From NCBI GenBank assembly GCA_902805475.1, contig CADCSX010000010.1, forward strand, positions 62,001-126,000: 64,000 nucleotides of DNA, in the 5' to 3' direction. Position numbers and translations under genes: made by a program. Shown here one piece after another: positions 46,398 through 58,003 of the stretch (positions within the stretch are counted from its first letter, which is position 1; the number at the start of each line of letters is the position of its first letter). This stretch comes from Entonaema liquescens. Taxonomy: Eukaryota > Ascomycota > Sordariomycetes > Xylariales > Xylariaceae. The notes beneath the pieces are model-generated. The model was not told where the DNA came from. It saw nothing but the letters and a program-made list of their open reading frames with translations, and ran no database searches.

Positions 46398-47715
46398 ATG
46401 GCCTACTCAAACTCAACCGACTCTGGCTTCTTCGTCGAATCCGATGAGCCCCGACAACCCCGAATCAGCATGAAGGATGCGGCAAAGATGTTAGCCCGAA
46501 GCAGGCAAGAGATGATTGCCAACGAGCTATCCCGCCTAGCCGGCGATGAGTACCTCGAGGACATCATGCAGCACATGAGGCATATGGAGGTTGGTATTTT
46601 AATATTACAGACTCCACTTTTTCCTTATTCAAGCATCCCCCAATCAATAGAAGGTGGTTGGTATGTAGTTTTATGGCTGACAGTTAGAATAGGACGAGAC
46701 ACTACCGGATGCCAATCTGATTGACATGCAGCGAGAGATTCAATGGTTCATGCGACCTTACCTAATTGACTTTCTAATTGAGGCTCATGCTGCATTCGCC
46801 CTCCTGCCGGAGACCCTGTTTCTTACTGTGAACCTATTAGATAGGTACTGTTCCAAGCGAGTGGTATACAAGCAACACTATCAGTTAGTCGGATGCGCTG
46901 CCCTTCTTATTGCTGCCAAGTATGGCGACAAAAAGGACCGGGTACCCCAGATCAACGAATTGAACAACATGTGCTGTGGCCTTTACGATTCGGGAATGTT
47001 TACACAGATGGAGATGCATGTCCTCAACACGCTCGAGTGGACTATTGGACACCCGACTGTCGACTTCTTTACGCAGCTTATCGTCGCCGAGGAAGTTGAT
47101 GACCGCGAGGTTGAACATATGGCGGCTTATCTTTGTGAAATTGCATTGTACCACCGAGACTTTGTTTCCACCAAGCCATCGATCATGGCACGTGCTTCTC
47201 TCGCTCTCGCACGCGCGATACTTGGACGACCCGAAGTAAATGACGGCGAATGGGATCATGTAGAGAACGTTACGGTCCTCGCTCTATCTCAGCACCTACA
47301 TCAGCCGTCGGTGACGTTGTCAAGGAAGTACTCGTCCCACCATCTCTCTCGTGTCTCTGGAAAGCTTGCCGAGTTTCTTGCCCAGCAAGCGGCTATTTCC
47401 CGTCGAGCGCAAGGCCCACCCTCGCCTCCCGCGGAGCCCACCCTGTCAACCCAGCACCCAAACATATATAGCACTCCTCAGAAAGGACACGGTGCTGCGA
47501 TAGGTGTCGCTGATGGGTATCTGACGCCACCTATTACGCCCGACGGTGTTAACTTTGGCGTTGTTACAGACCCAATGAATAAATACGTTCCCCCTAGGTG
47601 TCCGGTTACTCCCACGCCTCAACCTCCCAGCGCGACTGGGTATCCTCAACAGCAGCCCACACAGCAGTACTCCAACTACTCATATGAGGAATACAGTGGT
47701 CCGATGGTCTCGTAA
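46398..47715 (+). CDS. G1/S-specific cyclin (Cln/Puc1 type)
   Basis: Two exons (46398-46589, 46693-47715) joined across a 103-bp GT-AG intron encode 404 residues. The cyclin box begins after the conserved MQREIQWFMRPYLIDFLIEAH (the MRxxLxDxL type of core). It continues through PETLFLTVNLLDRYCSKR and YQLVGCAALLIAAKYGD, then KDRVPQINELNNMC and MHVLNTLEWTIGHPTVDFF. A second, weaker repeat runs to about residue 250. The C-terminal 130 residues are Pro/Thr/Ser/Gln-rich with several Thr-Pro and Ser-Pro sites (LTPPITPDG, CPVTPTPQPP), as in unstable G1 cyclins marked for SCF-mediated degradation after CDK phosphorylation. It would bind the Cdc28/Cdc2 kinase to drive Start. The long upstream space with CT-rich leader fits a tightly regulated gene. 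Confidence 0.93.
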
Positions 47716-49240
47716 AGGTTGCCACGGCTTGTACAGCATCTCTACAGATTCGAAGTAGATTCACCTTAACAATTCTATCATACGAACCACAACTCGTTTT
47801 AAGACTTATCGCATGGATGTGTATCATTGGAAGAAAAAAGATTGTTGCATAATTGACGGTTTAGGTTCATCTCCATGGCATCAGCGACTTGTTTTTATTT
47901 CAAATTTTATTTTCTTTTTCTCAGTCATACCCATTGAGCGTGCCATTGTTGCGTCAACCACTAAAGCGAACGATTGTCGACCAAAAAAAATCTGATTTCT
48001 CCTTTCTGTGAGTTCGGGCGTTTTTTACACTATCGATCCGAGTACAGCAGACGGCGCGCCAAATTGCAGCACAAAAAGCTACGGAGCGTTGAGACGGGGG
48101 CAATACATAAGACGGGCGAGGCTGGATGTGGAAGAAAAAAATAACTGGCAATTTGTGAACAATGGGAGGATGACGAAAATTAGGGGGCGCATGTGCAGTG
48201 GCGCGGCTACGGGCGAGCAATTCGTCAGTTGCTTTCGAGATGTTGAGAGGTTCCGAGCCGCCCCGCGCGGCGGAGGAGCTGCGAAAGTAATGTTCGGGCA
48301 TGCCGCACGATACGATACACGGTTCAACTCCCCACGCCGGGAGTATCTTAATTCTTGTGGAGGACGTTTGCTGCGGAATACCCCTGGCATTTGGACGATA
48401 CCTTAGATGGCATTTCGTTCTCATCGTTGACTCTTACGTCACATAGTATGCCTACCGTGGCCGTAAATATAACGGAAAAGAGTAAAAATTCTCTGCAAAT
48501 TCTTGTCCTATCCTTTTTTGGTTTAATTTGATATGATTTTACGTGTATATTTTCAGTATCCTGGTACTATCTAAACCCCTTTCTAAGCCACCCAAAGCGA
48601 CCTAGGGGTTGTGGTCCGAGTTCGTTGTAAATGACCGAATAACCGGTATCCACCTTTACATTCCTTCGCATAAGGGAAAACCCACCCATTTTCCCTTGGA
48701 GGCAATAAGCTAATGCAAGTGGACGGCTTTGTCCCGTAACGAAGCAGCAAGATAGATTATGATTTACCACGCATAATAATGCAGCAGTTGACCCATGGGT
48801 TCTCCCCTTACCGCCATTTGATCCAGTCAGGCTCGTTTGTCGTAGCTAAGTTTGGATATCGGGTATCTAGTATCTAAATCGCGATTTACCCTTGTCGGAT
48901 CATGGAACCTAGTAAATTCAATTATTCAATCAAGCATTTATCCAGAAGGAATTGAAGAAGTGACGGTTGGTAGTTGAGAGAAGACAGTGGTGAAGGAGCT
49001 GAAGGCAAAAGATGACTGCAGACCAGGGCTGAGCGCCCTGTCTTGGCTATGCAGTTAGGCAACCAACGTCGACACTCAACCAACGTGGGAAAACAAGGAG
49101 CTCCAAATGTTAAAATACGAACCCAGCCTCAGCTGGGGATAACACATCTTACGACGAATTTGTATTACTATTTACAACTATTATACGACGACATACATAA
49201 CATACACGTATTAACCTAATAAAAAAAAATAAAAAAAACC
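47716..49240. other. Intergenic between cyclin and nucleotidyltransferase genes
   Basis: About 1.5 kb. Overlapping frames on both strands at 47954-48424 (up to 156 codons) lack any domain and contradict each other, so none was called. A GC-rich palindromic patch (GCCGCCCCGCGCGGCGG near 48259) lies inside. No RNA gene recognised. Confidence 0.55.
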
Positions 49241-50305
49241 ATGGGACAGAACGACAAGCAGGATATACCGCCGCCTCGGGGAGAGGCCACCGCCACTACT
49301 CCCCTGCTGCTGGGCGAATACATGCGGCAAGCCGTAGGCTCCTTTTCCCCCTCCTCCACCGCTTCCCCAATAGAGCATAGATCATCGTCATCATCATCAT
49401 CAACAACACCAGCGATCCTCGAGAGAGGCCGCACGAACCACGTCCTGCTGTACAACGGGTGCTTCAACCCGCCTCATCGCGGACACCTCGCGCACCTGGT
49501 CCACGCGTTCCGGCACGCCGCCGGCGCGGGGCTGCGCGTCGCGGGTGCCGTGGTGCTCGTCGCCGACGACAATTACCTCAAGTGGAAGCTCGCGGCGCGC
49601 TACGGCGCCGTCAAGCTCAACATGAAGCAGCGCATCAGCCTGTGGGAGGGGGAAATCGCGCAGCTCGAAGACGGCGGTGGTGGCGGGTGGTGCTGGGTGT
49701 TGTCGGAGACGTTCTGGCCGCTGTACGTGAATCGGCTGGAGCGGGCGTTCGCGCGGGATAGAGTCGACGTCGAGTTTGTGAGGCTTGCGGGCGGCGATAA
49801 GGTGAGTGTTGATAGGGTGGAGCATGGGGTGTGGATGTGCAATAGTACCATTACGACGGACGTTAGTCGGCCGGTTGATTTCTACTCTGGTGGTGTCGGA
49901 GAGGTTTCTCTGCCGAGACCGCTGAGGAATCATAATGGCTGGAAGGTGGTGGTGAGGGACAGGCAAGGGCAAGAAAGCATTGTGCAGGGCGGAAGGGATG
50001 GGAAGAGCAACGACGACAACAACGGGGTACTCGTAACGGAGTCTACAATTATATCATCGCCTTCGGCATCCGCTCCCCAAAACAGCAGAGATGTGTGGAC
50101 TTGCAACCACCAGCTCAACGGCCGCACCGTCTACTTCATCCCTAGCAGTCACGATGAGCGCGTCGATCCAGACCTGAGCTCGACTAAGCTCCGCGAGATC
50201 ATAACTAACAGCTGGGACCTTGACGTCGACCAGCTCGAGGAGAAACTACAAGGTGTGGCGCTAAGCCCGGGGCTACTGGCGCGGTATATCAAGGAGGCCC
50301 AGTAG
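49241..50305 (+). CDS. Nucleotidyltransferase of the NMNAT/cytidylyltransferase fold
   Basis: An uninterrupted frame of 354 residues with a strong start context (ACCATGG). The HxGH-type nucleotide-binding loop reads LLYNGCFNPPHRGHLAHL at about residues 68-85. The closing motif of the superfamily is SSTKLREII at about 315. Between them is VVLVADDNYLKWK and a long, poorly conserved insert with low-complexity Gly, Asp and Asn stretches (about 200-290), so the enzyme is longer than typical NMN adenylyltransferases. The fold transfers a nucleotidyl group from ATP or CTP to a phosphate. The NPPHRGH form suggests a Pof1/NMNAT-related fungal protein, but the acceptor substrate is not certain. The first 60 residues are Ser/Pro-rich and probably disordered. 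The 49440-49760 segment is markedly more GC-rich at third codon positions than neighbouring genes. Confidence 0.82.
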   Translation: MGQNDKQDIPPPRGEATATTPLLLGEYMRQAVGSFSPSSTASPIEHRSSSSSSSTTPAILERGRTNHVLLYNGCFNPPHRGHLAHLVHAFRHAAGAGLRVAGAVVLVADDNYLKWKLAARYGAVKLNMKQRISLWEGEIAQLEDGGGGGWCWVLSETFWPLYVNRLERAFARDRVDVEFVRLAGGDKVSVDRVEHGVWMCNSTITTDVSRPVDFYSGGVGEVSLPRPLRNHNGWKVVVRDRQGQESIVQGGRDGKSNDDNNGVLVTESTIISSPSASAPQNSRDVWTCNHQLNGRTVYFIPSSHDERVDPDLSSTKLREIITNSWDLDVDQLEEKLQGVALSPGLLARYIKEAQ

Positions 50306-51205
50306 CGAAGGGAGTGCTAGTTGCAGACAAAGTAAGGACAGAGCTTATGGATAGATATAACAGAGACAAGTCAGGAAAGGAATAAACTACGAGAAGTAAG
50401 TATCTCCTAGGCTGGCCTGATGTTCTACTCCGGGCGTACTTGATACCATATTAGAGATAGCTGAGGTCTCACAACGAATAGTGAGGCTGCGTAGAAAATA
50501 CATTTTGACTATTGAAAAAGAGACTACTTAAGGAATTACTTGATTATAATGTATCACTACCTAGGTGTCGAGGGCATTCAGTAAGGGTTATCTGATATCG
50601 AACTAACTACGGCGAATAAGTCTTTTCACAATAACCCTTTTCCCGCCCCATGAAGGGCGACCGCCAACCCCCTTGGTCACATTATCTCCTGCCCTACATA
50701 CCCCCCTACATATCGACCGGAACAGCATCTTACAAAGCAATTACCTGATAAACGGAATCAAAATGTGTAAATGAAGAAAAAGGAAGAGGGTAATGATAGC
50801 CACGCTCACACCTGTATCAAGCTCTCCATGTTCTATCGTTAGCTTCTACAACACATAGACAGCTTCAGTTCAAACATGCCCGTCGGACGAAAAGGGTTAA
50901 GTTATATTCTATTCATTCATGAGCTGCTAATAGTAGCCTCGCCCAACATCTCATACAACTTAGGTCTAAAATAGGCATAACCGTAGGCAGCGTGGATGTT
51001 ACTGCGCCGGCTCCCCAAAAATGAAATTCCAAGTCCAAAAAAAAGGTCCCTCAAAGAGCAAAGTAACTCCCCTCATCCCTTGATAAATAGTATGATGACC
51101 TCCTCAGTCGTAATGTTTTCACGTTTGTTGTACTCTTAATATCCCATTTCGTCTTTTCCTCTAAAGAATAGCTTCTGAGGACTCGGTTTAACGACATCTT
51201 TCCTT
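50306..51205. other. Intergenic between convergent genes
   Basis: 3' flanks of the nucleotidyltransferase and WSC genes. No gene, RNA or clear repeat recognised. Confidence 0.6.
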
Positions 51206-54200
51206 TCACCAAATCCACACTGGGCGGATTCGCTGCCACCTCGGATCCACCAACGTGGAAATACTAGTGGCCGTAGTAGGTACCTCTTCAACCTCTAGCT
51301 TGAATGTACCAGACAATTCCCCATGGCTTCCCATGACATCTTCTATCATAGTGGTCGGTCCTTTCTCGCCGTTGGGCTCTGTCCATGCTATCATAGACGC
51401 TAGGGCCGTCGTTGAAGGGCGAACCCCGTCGTAAGGCACCACCCCAGGCGGGAACGTAAAGCTAGACGACTGTGTGTTAGCGGTCCCGGGCTTCGAACCC
51501 ACACCGCCGATATTGGGACCCGATGCTGTCGGCTGGGCTTCACCGCCGTTGGTTCCAGTCGGTGCCGAATTCGCGGTCGAGCCCGGCACGGTCAACCCAG
51601 GGCTCCCCCCAGCATTTAGACTTGACTCTGTCCGCAAGCCTTGGCCATTGGGGGTGGGGGCCCCATTCGAGGGTGAATTGGACCCTAAATCAGATGGGTT
51701 GCTATTTCCATTGCCTCCGTCTCTGGTAGATCGAGTGCCTTGCTCTTGGGTGTTAGATCCACCCCCATTATTAGATCCAGCACCGTCATTCGTCCACGGG
51801 TTCGAAGTAGGGCTGATGCTTATTGTTGAAGGACTGCCATTACCAGAGCCTCCATTAGGATTGATTTCGGTACCTTGAGCCTCTCCGCCTGAAACCCCGT
51901 TTCCTCCACTAGTCCGTGTGTTTAGAGTGGTATGCTCATTTGTAGTCGCGCTAGTGCCTCCCAATCCGCTGTTTAGCATCGTAGTTGAACCTTGACTCTG
52001 AGGGCTACCTGGGTTGGGGTTGCCATTGCTACTTAGTAAACTACAGTTCGGGTCCGTAGATCCCGGCGTACACGAATTGCCGTTTGGACCACCGTTTGAG
52101 CTGGGTATGGTTTGCTGGCTTTGTCCCCTTGAGCTGCTCCGCCTCCGTTATTCAATAGCGAAGAACTCGGATTGCTACCAGCCTGTGTGTTAAGGCCTGC
52201 CCCGCCATTACCGTTAGGCGAAGCGCTTGCTTGCGGTGTGCCAGGAGTCGCGGGACCTCTGTTACCCCCGCCTCCGAATGAGCGGCAAGCCGAGTCATTT
52301 GAGCCTGGTGTACATGTGTTAGGTATCCCGCCGTCGTTTGATGAACTGGTGTTAGGGACAGCGGTGGCTTCGCCTATGGTCGTTTGGCCGGGGTTCCCAT
52401 TACTTGATGGGTTGCCAGTTACTTGTCCTTGACCAAGTGAATTTGGACTTTGGTTACTAGTACTTCCGGGTGATCTATTCGTAGGACTTGAAGCAGCAGA
52501 TTCATAACTTTGACCAGGAGTTTGCCCAACATTACTATTTCCAGTGGATGGATTACTATTCGGGTTTGGGGTCGTTGCTCCTTGGCCCTGGCCGCTCGGT
52601 CCAGTATGTGATGCAACGGGGTTATTACTAGCAGAAGGCGAACCCGGCTCACCAGGATTTCCTCCAGGCGTTACTAAACTGGCACCTCCATTCCCGTTGC
52701 CAGAGGCTGAACCGAGATCACCGCTTTGGCTCGGCCCGCTTCCGTCAGAGGGCAAAGTATGAACTCTCGAAGCTGTAGGGCTAACCTTGCCTCCATCATT
52801 CGGTGAGGTATTTAGCCCGGAACCAAGAGTTGGGCTTTGACCCGGCCCACCATTTGAAGCTGAATTAAACCCACTGCTCTGACCAAAGTTGCTGCTACCA
52901 GCTCCGCTTGTAGCTGAGCCAGGGCTGATCCCTGGGTTTCCATTTGGAGATGTTATTGGGCTATTTCCCGATGTAGTTGGGTTCATTCCCGCCTCTCCAT
53001 TTGCGTTCGAACCCGATCCACTGTCCCCAGGACCTGGGGGGGTTCCGCTATTATTGGGCGGTGAATTACCGCTACCGCTATTACCCCCAGGGGAAGTCGG
53101 GCCAGCGGCGGAACCCCCGGTTGGAAGCGACCCTAGTTCTTCTGTACACCGCCCCGAGGTGACGCCACCGCTTCCATTCGGCGGTGGTGCCGAGGTACCT
53201 GGAGCAGAACCTCCGTTTCCACTTCTAGGTATCGCCGAATTTGGGTCCATATTATTAGGCATTTCTCCTTGTGGCTGTCGTGTCCTGTGTCCAAATTGAC
53301 TTACTAACTGACTCATATCTGCATTAGGGGGAGGGAATATCACTGCTGGTCCTGTAACCACTGTTTGAGCGACACCACCCACGTTCATAGATATGACCTC
53401 AGGCGGGCTTGCAGTCGCGGGTAGAGGTTGAGAACCCGCACTGGCCCAACCGTGAGCTTCGTTGTCAGAACTGTAGCAACTGAGCGCATTGCTGCCACCA
53501 CAGGCCTGTTTAGAGTCACCCGTACACGAAACTGAGCATACAGAATCGTCGAGTTTCTGTGTGCCGTTGAGAAAGTTTCCGCAGTAACAGCTGTCACCAC
53601 TTTCGGTACCCGCCATAAGAAAACCACGACCCATGCAGTGTTGAACACACCCTTCGTTAGTCAGGGAGCCTGAACCAGTATATAGTTCCATATTGAGAGC
53701 TTGGTTGTCAGGTTGATCAGCCCAACAGCCGCAGTAGCCCCAGCTTGAAGCCTCTCTAGGGCTTTTTGGGTTCGGCCTGGTAGGACCTTGCCCAATTGAC
53801 TGTGTTGGTATGGGTTGAGAAGGGTTCTTAGGTGAGGAAATCGTAGGGGAAGTGGTTTTAGGGCCATTTGTTTTTGGACCTCTTGATCCTGAGCACGTTT
53901 CTAGACCTAGAGTTGGTTGGGGAACACAAAACCAGCCCCCGTCGCAATGAACACAAGGCCAACCAAATCCGCAAGGTGCAGGCTGTGCTGGAGTTTGAAG
54001 GGGCGGACAGAACCATCCATTAAGACATTCGTGACAGGTATAACTAGAACCTGGACATGGCCCTCGGGCGCCAGCACTTCCAGGTGGAGACGTAGTAGCA
54101 CCACCAGCATTTGGGCAATGGCAAGTTGGAGGAGTACATTTGGGGCAAGGCGGGTTTGCGGGACACGGCTGATTGTTATAGACAGTCAGTGTAGAAGTTT

Positions 54201-55246
54201 GGCTAGCCCTATACTACTGTTAATTGCGTAGAATCCCCGATATCTCTAGACAAACTTACAAGAATATCGTTTCAGTCAGTGTTGACTGACAATCCTCTGT
54301 CGTGGTGGCTAGCTTGACGGCTAATACGAGTGAGTACGAGCTATAAAATATCCAAGAGGTGGCTACAAGGGGACTCACCACCAGTAACAGCAGTCTCGAG
54401 AATGATTTCCACGGCTGAGGGTGCGGGTGTTGTTAGCGATGGATGTGAATCCGTTGTAGCTAGACCGCCGGCCGGAGATATAGAGCTTTCTACTGCATTG
54501 GCTTGGTTGCTGAGGGTACTGTCTGTTACCTTGGAGAATCCGTCCGATTTAGAAGTTGGAGGCTTGTATATAAGATCTGTGGAGATTTCCCATACGAAAC
54601 TTTCAACAGCTGAATTTAGGTCTCCGAGTAAGCTCGCTACAGTATCGAGGGTATCAGGGGCTCCTAACTGGTCGTTTCTGACATGATAACTGTTCCGTGC
54701 AATATTGGTAGCCGTGATCTGTACCCCAGGTTGTTCCTTCAAGTTCGTTTCATTGAAGGTACTAGGCGCTGCCAGGGAGATTACTCTGTTGAGAATACCA
54801 CCAAGCCTACTTGTAAAGGCCGGGGTCTTATGAGCTCTAGACGTAGACAATGTAGGAACGGGCAAAACTGGTTGGTCCGTCAACAAAATAGGTACGCTCT
54901 CAGAAGGGCCGATACTCGACGAGTTGATTATAGATGCTAATTCGCTCGAGTAACCAGCGATGTCTACCTCTGAAACTGCTGTGCTTTGAAAAAGGTCCCT
55001 AGAAGTGATATTAGAGAAGCCCTTTATACCAATACCACGTTTCCCATGGTAGTTTCGCCATTTAGTATCATTGGTGAGCGGCTGCTCAAATGATACCTCG
55101 CTTCCTACTGATTGATTGCGTTTCTCGAACGTTAGATTAGTGAAATTATTATAGGCGGGTGTCACAGCTAGGGAGCCCGAGGAAAATGCAATCGCGATGA
55201 ATAGACATTTCGTTATACCGGGAGACGAAGGCTGTGAGGATATCAT
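51206..55246 (-). CDS. WSC-domain, Cys-rich secreted/cell-wall protein, frameshifted
   Basis: Exons 55246-54379, 54320-54260 and 54208-51206 (introns 58 and 51 bp) describe one large protein. The start gives a signal peptide (KCLFIAIAFSSGSLAV). An N-terminal Ser/Thr-rich part of about 290 residues follows. Next is a Cys-rich block (QPCPANPPCPKCTPPTCHC; PCPGSSYTCHECLNGWFCPP; CVHCDGGWFC). Then comes a WSC domain (WGYCGCWADQPDNQAL; GDSCYCGNFLNG; CSVSCTGDSKQACGG), and about 700 residues rich in Gly, Asn, Ser and Pro. WSC domains are carbohydrate-binding and occur in wall stress sensors and secreted enzymes. No membrane helix follows here, so a wall or extracellular role is likelier than a sensor. 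At the C4 run 52125-52128 the frame breaks: unshifted it stops at 52033 (about 1034 residues), while adding one base in thought lets a similar composition continue to 51206 (about 1310). It may be a real deletion or a sequence error. Confidence 0.75.
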
Positions 55247-55922
55247 TTGGAATGGATAAAATCTCGAAGGGGCTCCAAACACGCAGGCGGAAATATGTAT
55301 TGTCCAAAAGGAGGTAATGGTCGAGGTGAGTTCAAAATTGAGCCAAAACACAAGACCAAAAAGACCAAAACGGCGATGGGTTGAATACACAGGAAAGCCA
55401 GTATGGGGATGATATTAATGGAAAAGAAATACAATTAATATAAACTCGATCTTGTTATTGTTATGCTTATCACTTACATGTGGCTGCTTCCTTCTTTTCA
55501 ATGTATACGATAGGCACTTGCCTAAATATCGTCAAGACGTCGTTTCCATACTACGAATACGTACCTAGTTAATTGTTAATTCTCGTGGAAGGTAGCAATG
55601 GCCTATATGCTAGGCCCCTAACGATCGAGTCACATCTTCATTACGTTAGGCACTCTCAGGGGCTTATCTTCCCTTAGGGGTGGAGGCCGATGTTGCGTTC
55701 TTATTAGGTGGACCATCTCCATCTTAACCTCTCACTATAGGCATTATAGTCAATATTAAGTAGAGTTTAAAGCTTCACGGTGCAATAAAATATGTATCAT
55801 AGGGTATGAATTGTCAGAATCGAGCTGCCATTTTTGCTGCCTTAGTCTGATGCCTGCCTACCCGGCACCGATGCAATTAGAAAACAAGAACGAGTCTACG
55901 CCGTATGCCCCGAATTCCGCAT
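55247..55922. other. Intergenic: promoter of the WSC gene, 3' flank of RPS2
   Basis: An in-frame ATG at 55390 could extend the WSC protein by 48 residues, but the start at 55246 gives a cleaner signal peptide. An ACGTACCTAG motif near 55558 belongs to the palindrome group seen elsewhere. No other gene seen. Confidence 0.55.
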
Positions 55923-56882
55923 TTAGTATCGCTTTCCTTCTCGGAGAGTATCCGCATACTCCTCCAGCGGGCTTCTGATCAACTTCGTCTCGGACCACAG
56001 GTTGGGTGTCAGGAATCCGTAGGTGTTGGAAATGGCGGCGAACGTAGCCTTCAGGGTGTTCTCAAGGGTCTTGGTCGAACCGGATGATGATGTGTAGGCA
56101 TCCTCAATACCGGCAAGCTGTAGAAGACGCTTGACAGCGGGGGATGCGACAATCTGGGTACCACGAGGGGCAGGGATAAGCTATAAATCATGTTAGTACT
56201 CAATTTCTCTAATATTCTTATCGGGTTGGCTCAGAACATACTCGGACTGTGACGGAACCGCACTTTCCACTCTCCTTGACGGGCAGAGAGTGAGGAAGAC
56301 CGAGGTTGGTACCCCAGTAGCCACGGCGTACGGGGATAACGCTGAGCTTAGCGATGATGATGGCAGCACGGATGGCGGTAGCGACTTCCTTGGAAGTCTT
56401 GATACCGAGACCGACGTGACCCTCAGAGTCACCAATGATGACGATGGCCTTGAAACGGGTTCGCTGACCGGCACGGGTCTGCTTCTGAACGGGCTTGATC
56501 TAAATTTGAGGAATTCAAGTTAGCGATTCTATTTCAACACTCTTCGCTTTTCGCATATATCCTAAAATAAACCTCCGCAATAACTTAGAAAATTGTCTGG
56601 GATGGTTCGTACCTTCATGACCTCATCCTTGAGCTTGGGTAGGAAGAAGTCGACAATCTGGTACTCCTTGATGGGGAGAGAGTGTAGGTAGATCTCCTCC
56701 ATGCTCTTGATCTTGCCAGCCTTCACGAGACGTCCCAGCTTGGTAACGGGCATCCATTCCTTCTCGCTGTCCTTCGCGCCACCGCGACGGCCTCGACCTC
56801 TGCCACGGCCACGACCACGATCGCCGCCTCGGTCACCTCGAGAACCAAAACCGCCTCCGCGGGCACCGCCTCGGTCAGCCAT
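55923..56882 (-). CDS. RPS2: Small ribosomal subunit protein uS5 (S2)
   Basis: Three exons (56882-56613, 56499-56242, 56180-55923; introns 113 and 61 bp, both phase 0) encode 261 residues. The start opens on a Gly/Arg-rich tail (RGRGRGRGRRGG), a target for arginine methylation in eukaryotic S2. The conserved body then follows: KEWMPVTKLGRLVKAGKI, YLHSLPIKEYQIVDFF, KPVQKQTRAGQRTRFKA, GDSEGHVGLGIKTSKEVA, PVRRGYWGTNLGLPHSLP, and the uS5 C-domain LIPAPRGTQIVASPAVKRLL with TYGFLTPNLW. The protein sits near the mRNA entry channel of the 40S subunit and supports decoding fidelity. Its sequence is near invariant among fungi, which makes the introns here secure. Confidence 0.97.
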
Positions 56883-58003
56883 TTTAAATTGTTTGTGGGA
56901 GTGTTGGCTGTTGAAAAGTCGTTAGTAACGTAGTGTGCGCAAGGCGAAAACTCCGGAATTGAGCTTTTCGTGTTGGCGGTTTTGAGGTTGCCCGGAATTT
57001 CGAAGTTTGGGAATTTTGCAGTGGAGGGGCCTTACAATTTTAGAATTTCGTTCTGGGTTTGTGGGAAAATGGGCCCCAGCCGAGGTGGTCAATGCACACT
57101 ATCTGCCGATCCCCGATAAGGTACTTGGATACATACTTACCTATATACCCACTTTAGCCCGCACCTCCTCACTTCCCTTTCCAGGAACATAATTCACGAT
57201 GGCTTCATTAATTCTCAGCCAGTTTAAATTGCCCAGTAATTTATAATAGAATATTCGAATTATACATACCCATACATGGTCTCTAGATATTCTGGAGGAG
57301 AAATGATTAATTACTTGCCTTGTACGAAGTAGGGGCAATTGGAACTAGATTCCTCTTTTCTTTTTTTTTCGATACCTGGTCATCTACTATACCAGAGTCC
57401 CTGGTACATTTCTATCTTAAATCCTAAGCCTTTCGCATGAGAGCATGCGGAAATAGTATGAATTATCAAGACCGGGTTTCTCTTATAGTCTAAGCGACTG
57501 TTGACGTGCACCAAGCCAGGCAGGGGTGAGTCTCCTTGGAAAAGTCATCAGGCCGTGGTCGTGTCGAGAAGAGCCTATAAACCTAGGTTAGAAACTCGTT
57601 AAGACATGATGTATGAAGTACTAGTAATAACTAGTCGTGTATGGCACAATGCACGTATCTCGTGCAAATGTCAAGTCTCATTACCATGGACTAAACGTCA
57701 TACGCCAATGCTGAGCCTTCAACCTATGCCATGTCGTGATAACCGTGAATATCCTCGCGATTGAACCCCATGGCCTAGGTTATATTTACAATAGGCATTT
57801 TGATTTCAGTAACCAGAGGCATCCCAAGCCCAACCTGACTATTCCAATAAGAGTAAGTGGAGTAAATAATGCGTAATTCATGCTCAATGTGAACGATGCA
57901 AAAGGAGGACAGGGTGTATTTGAAGGTAATATAAGCACGACGAATTCCTGAGAAGGAGGGTATCTCATCATCATTCTGTTTCCCCAACATAATTTACAAC
58001 TCC
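56883..58003. other. Intergenic: RPS2 promoter and 3' flank of the sulfurtransferase gene
   Basis: Upstream flank of RPS2 and downstream flank of the sulfurtransferase gene. Only short fortuitous frames on both strands. No gene or RNA recognised. Confidence 0.6.

Noticed and set aside
47954..48424. Overlapping 132-156-codon frames on both strands
   Set aside because: No domain, no start context and no splice partners. The frames overlap each other in opposite directions and fit chance.
49400..49972. A 190-codon minus-strand frame opposite the nucleotidyltransferase gene
   Set aside because: It is a GC-driven shadow frame. The plus-strand frame carries both active-site motifs.
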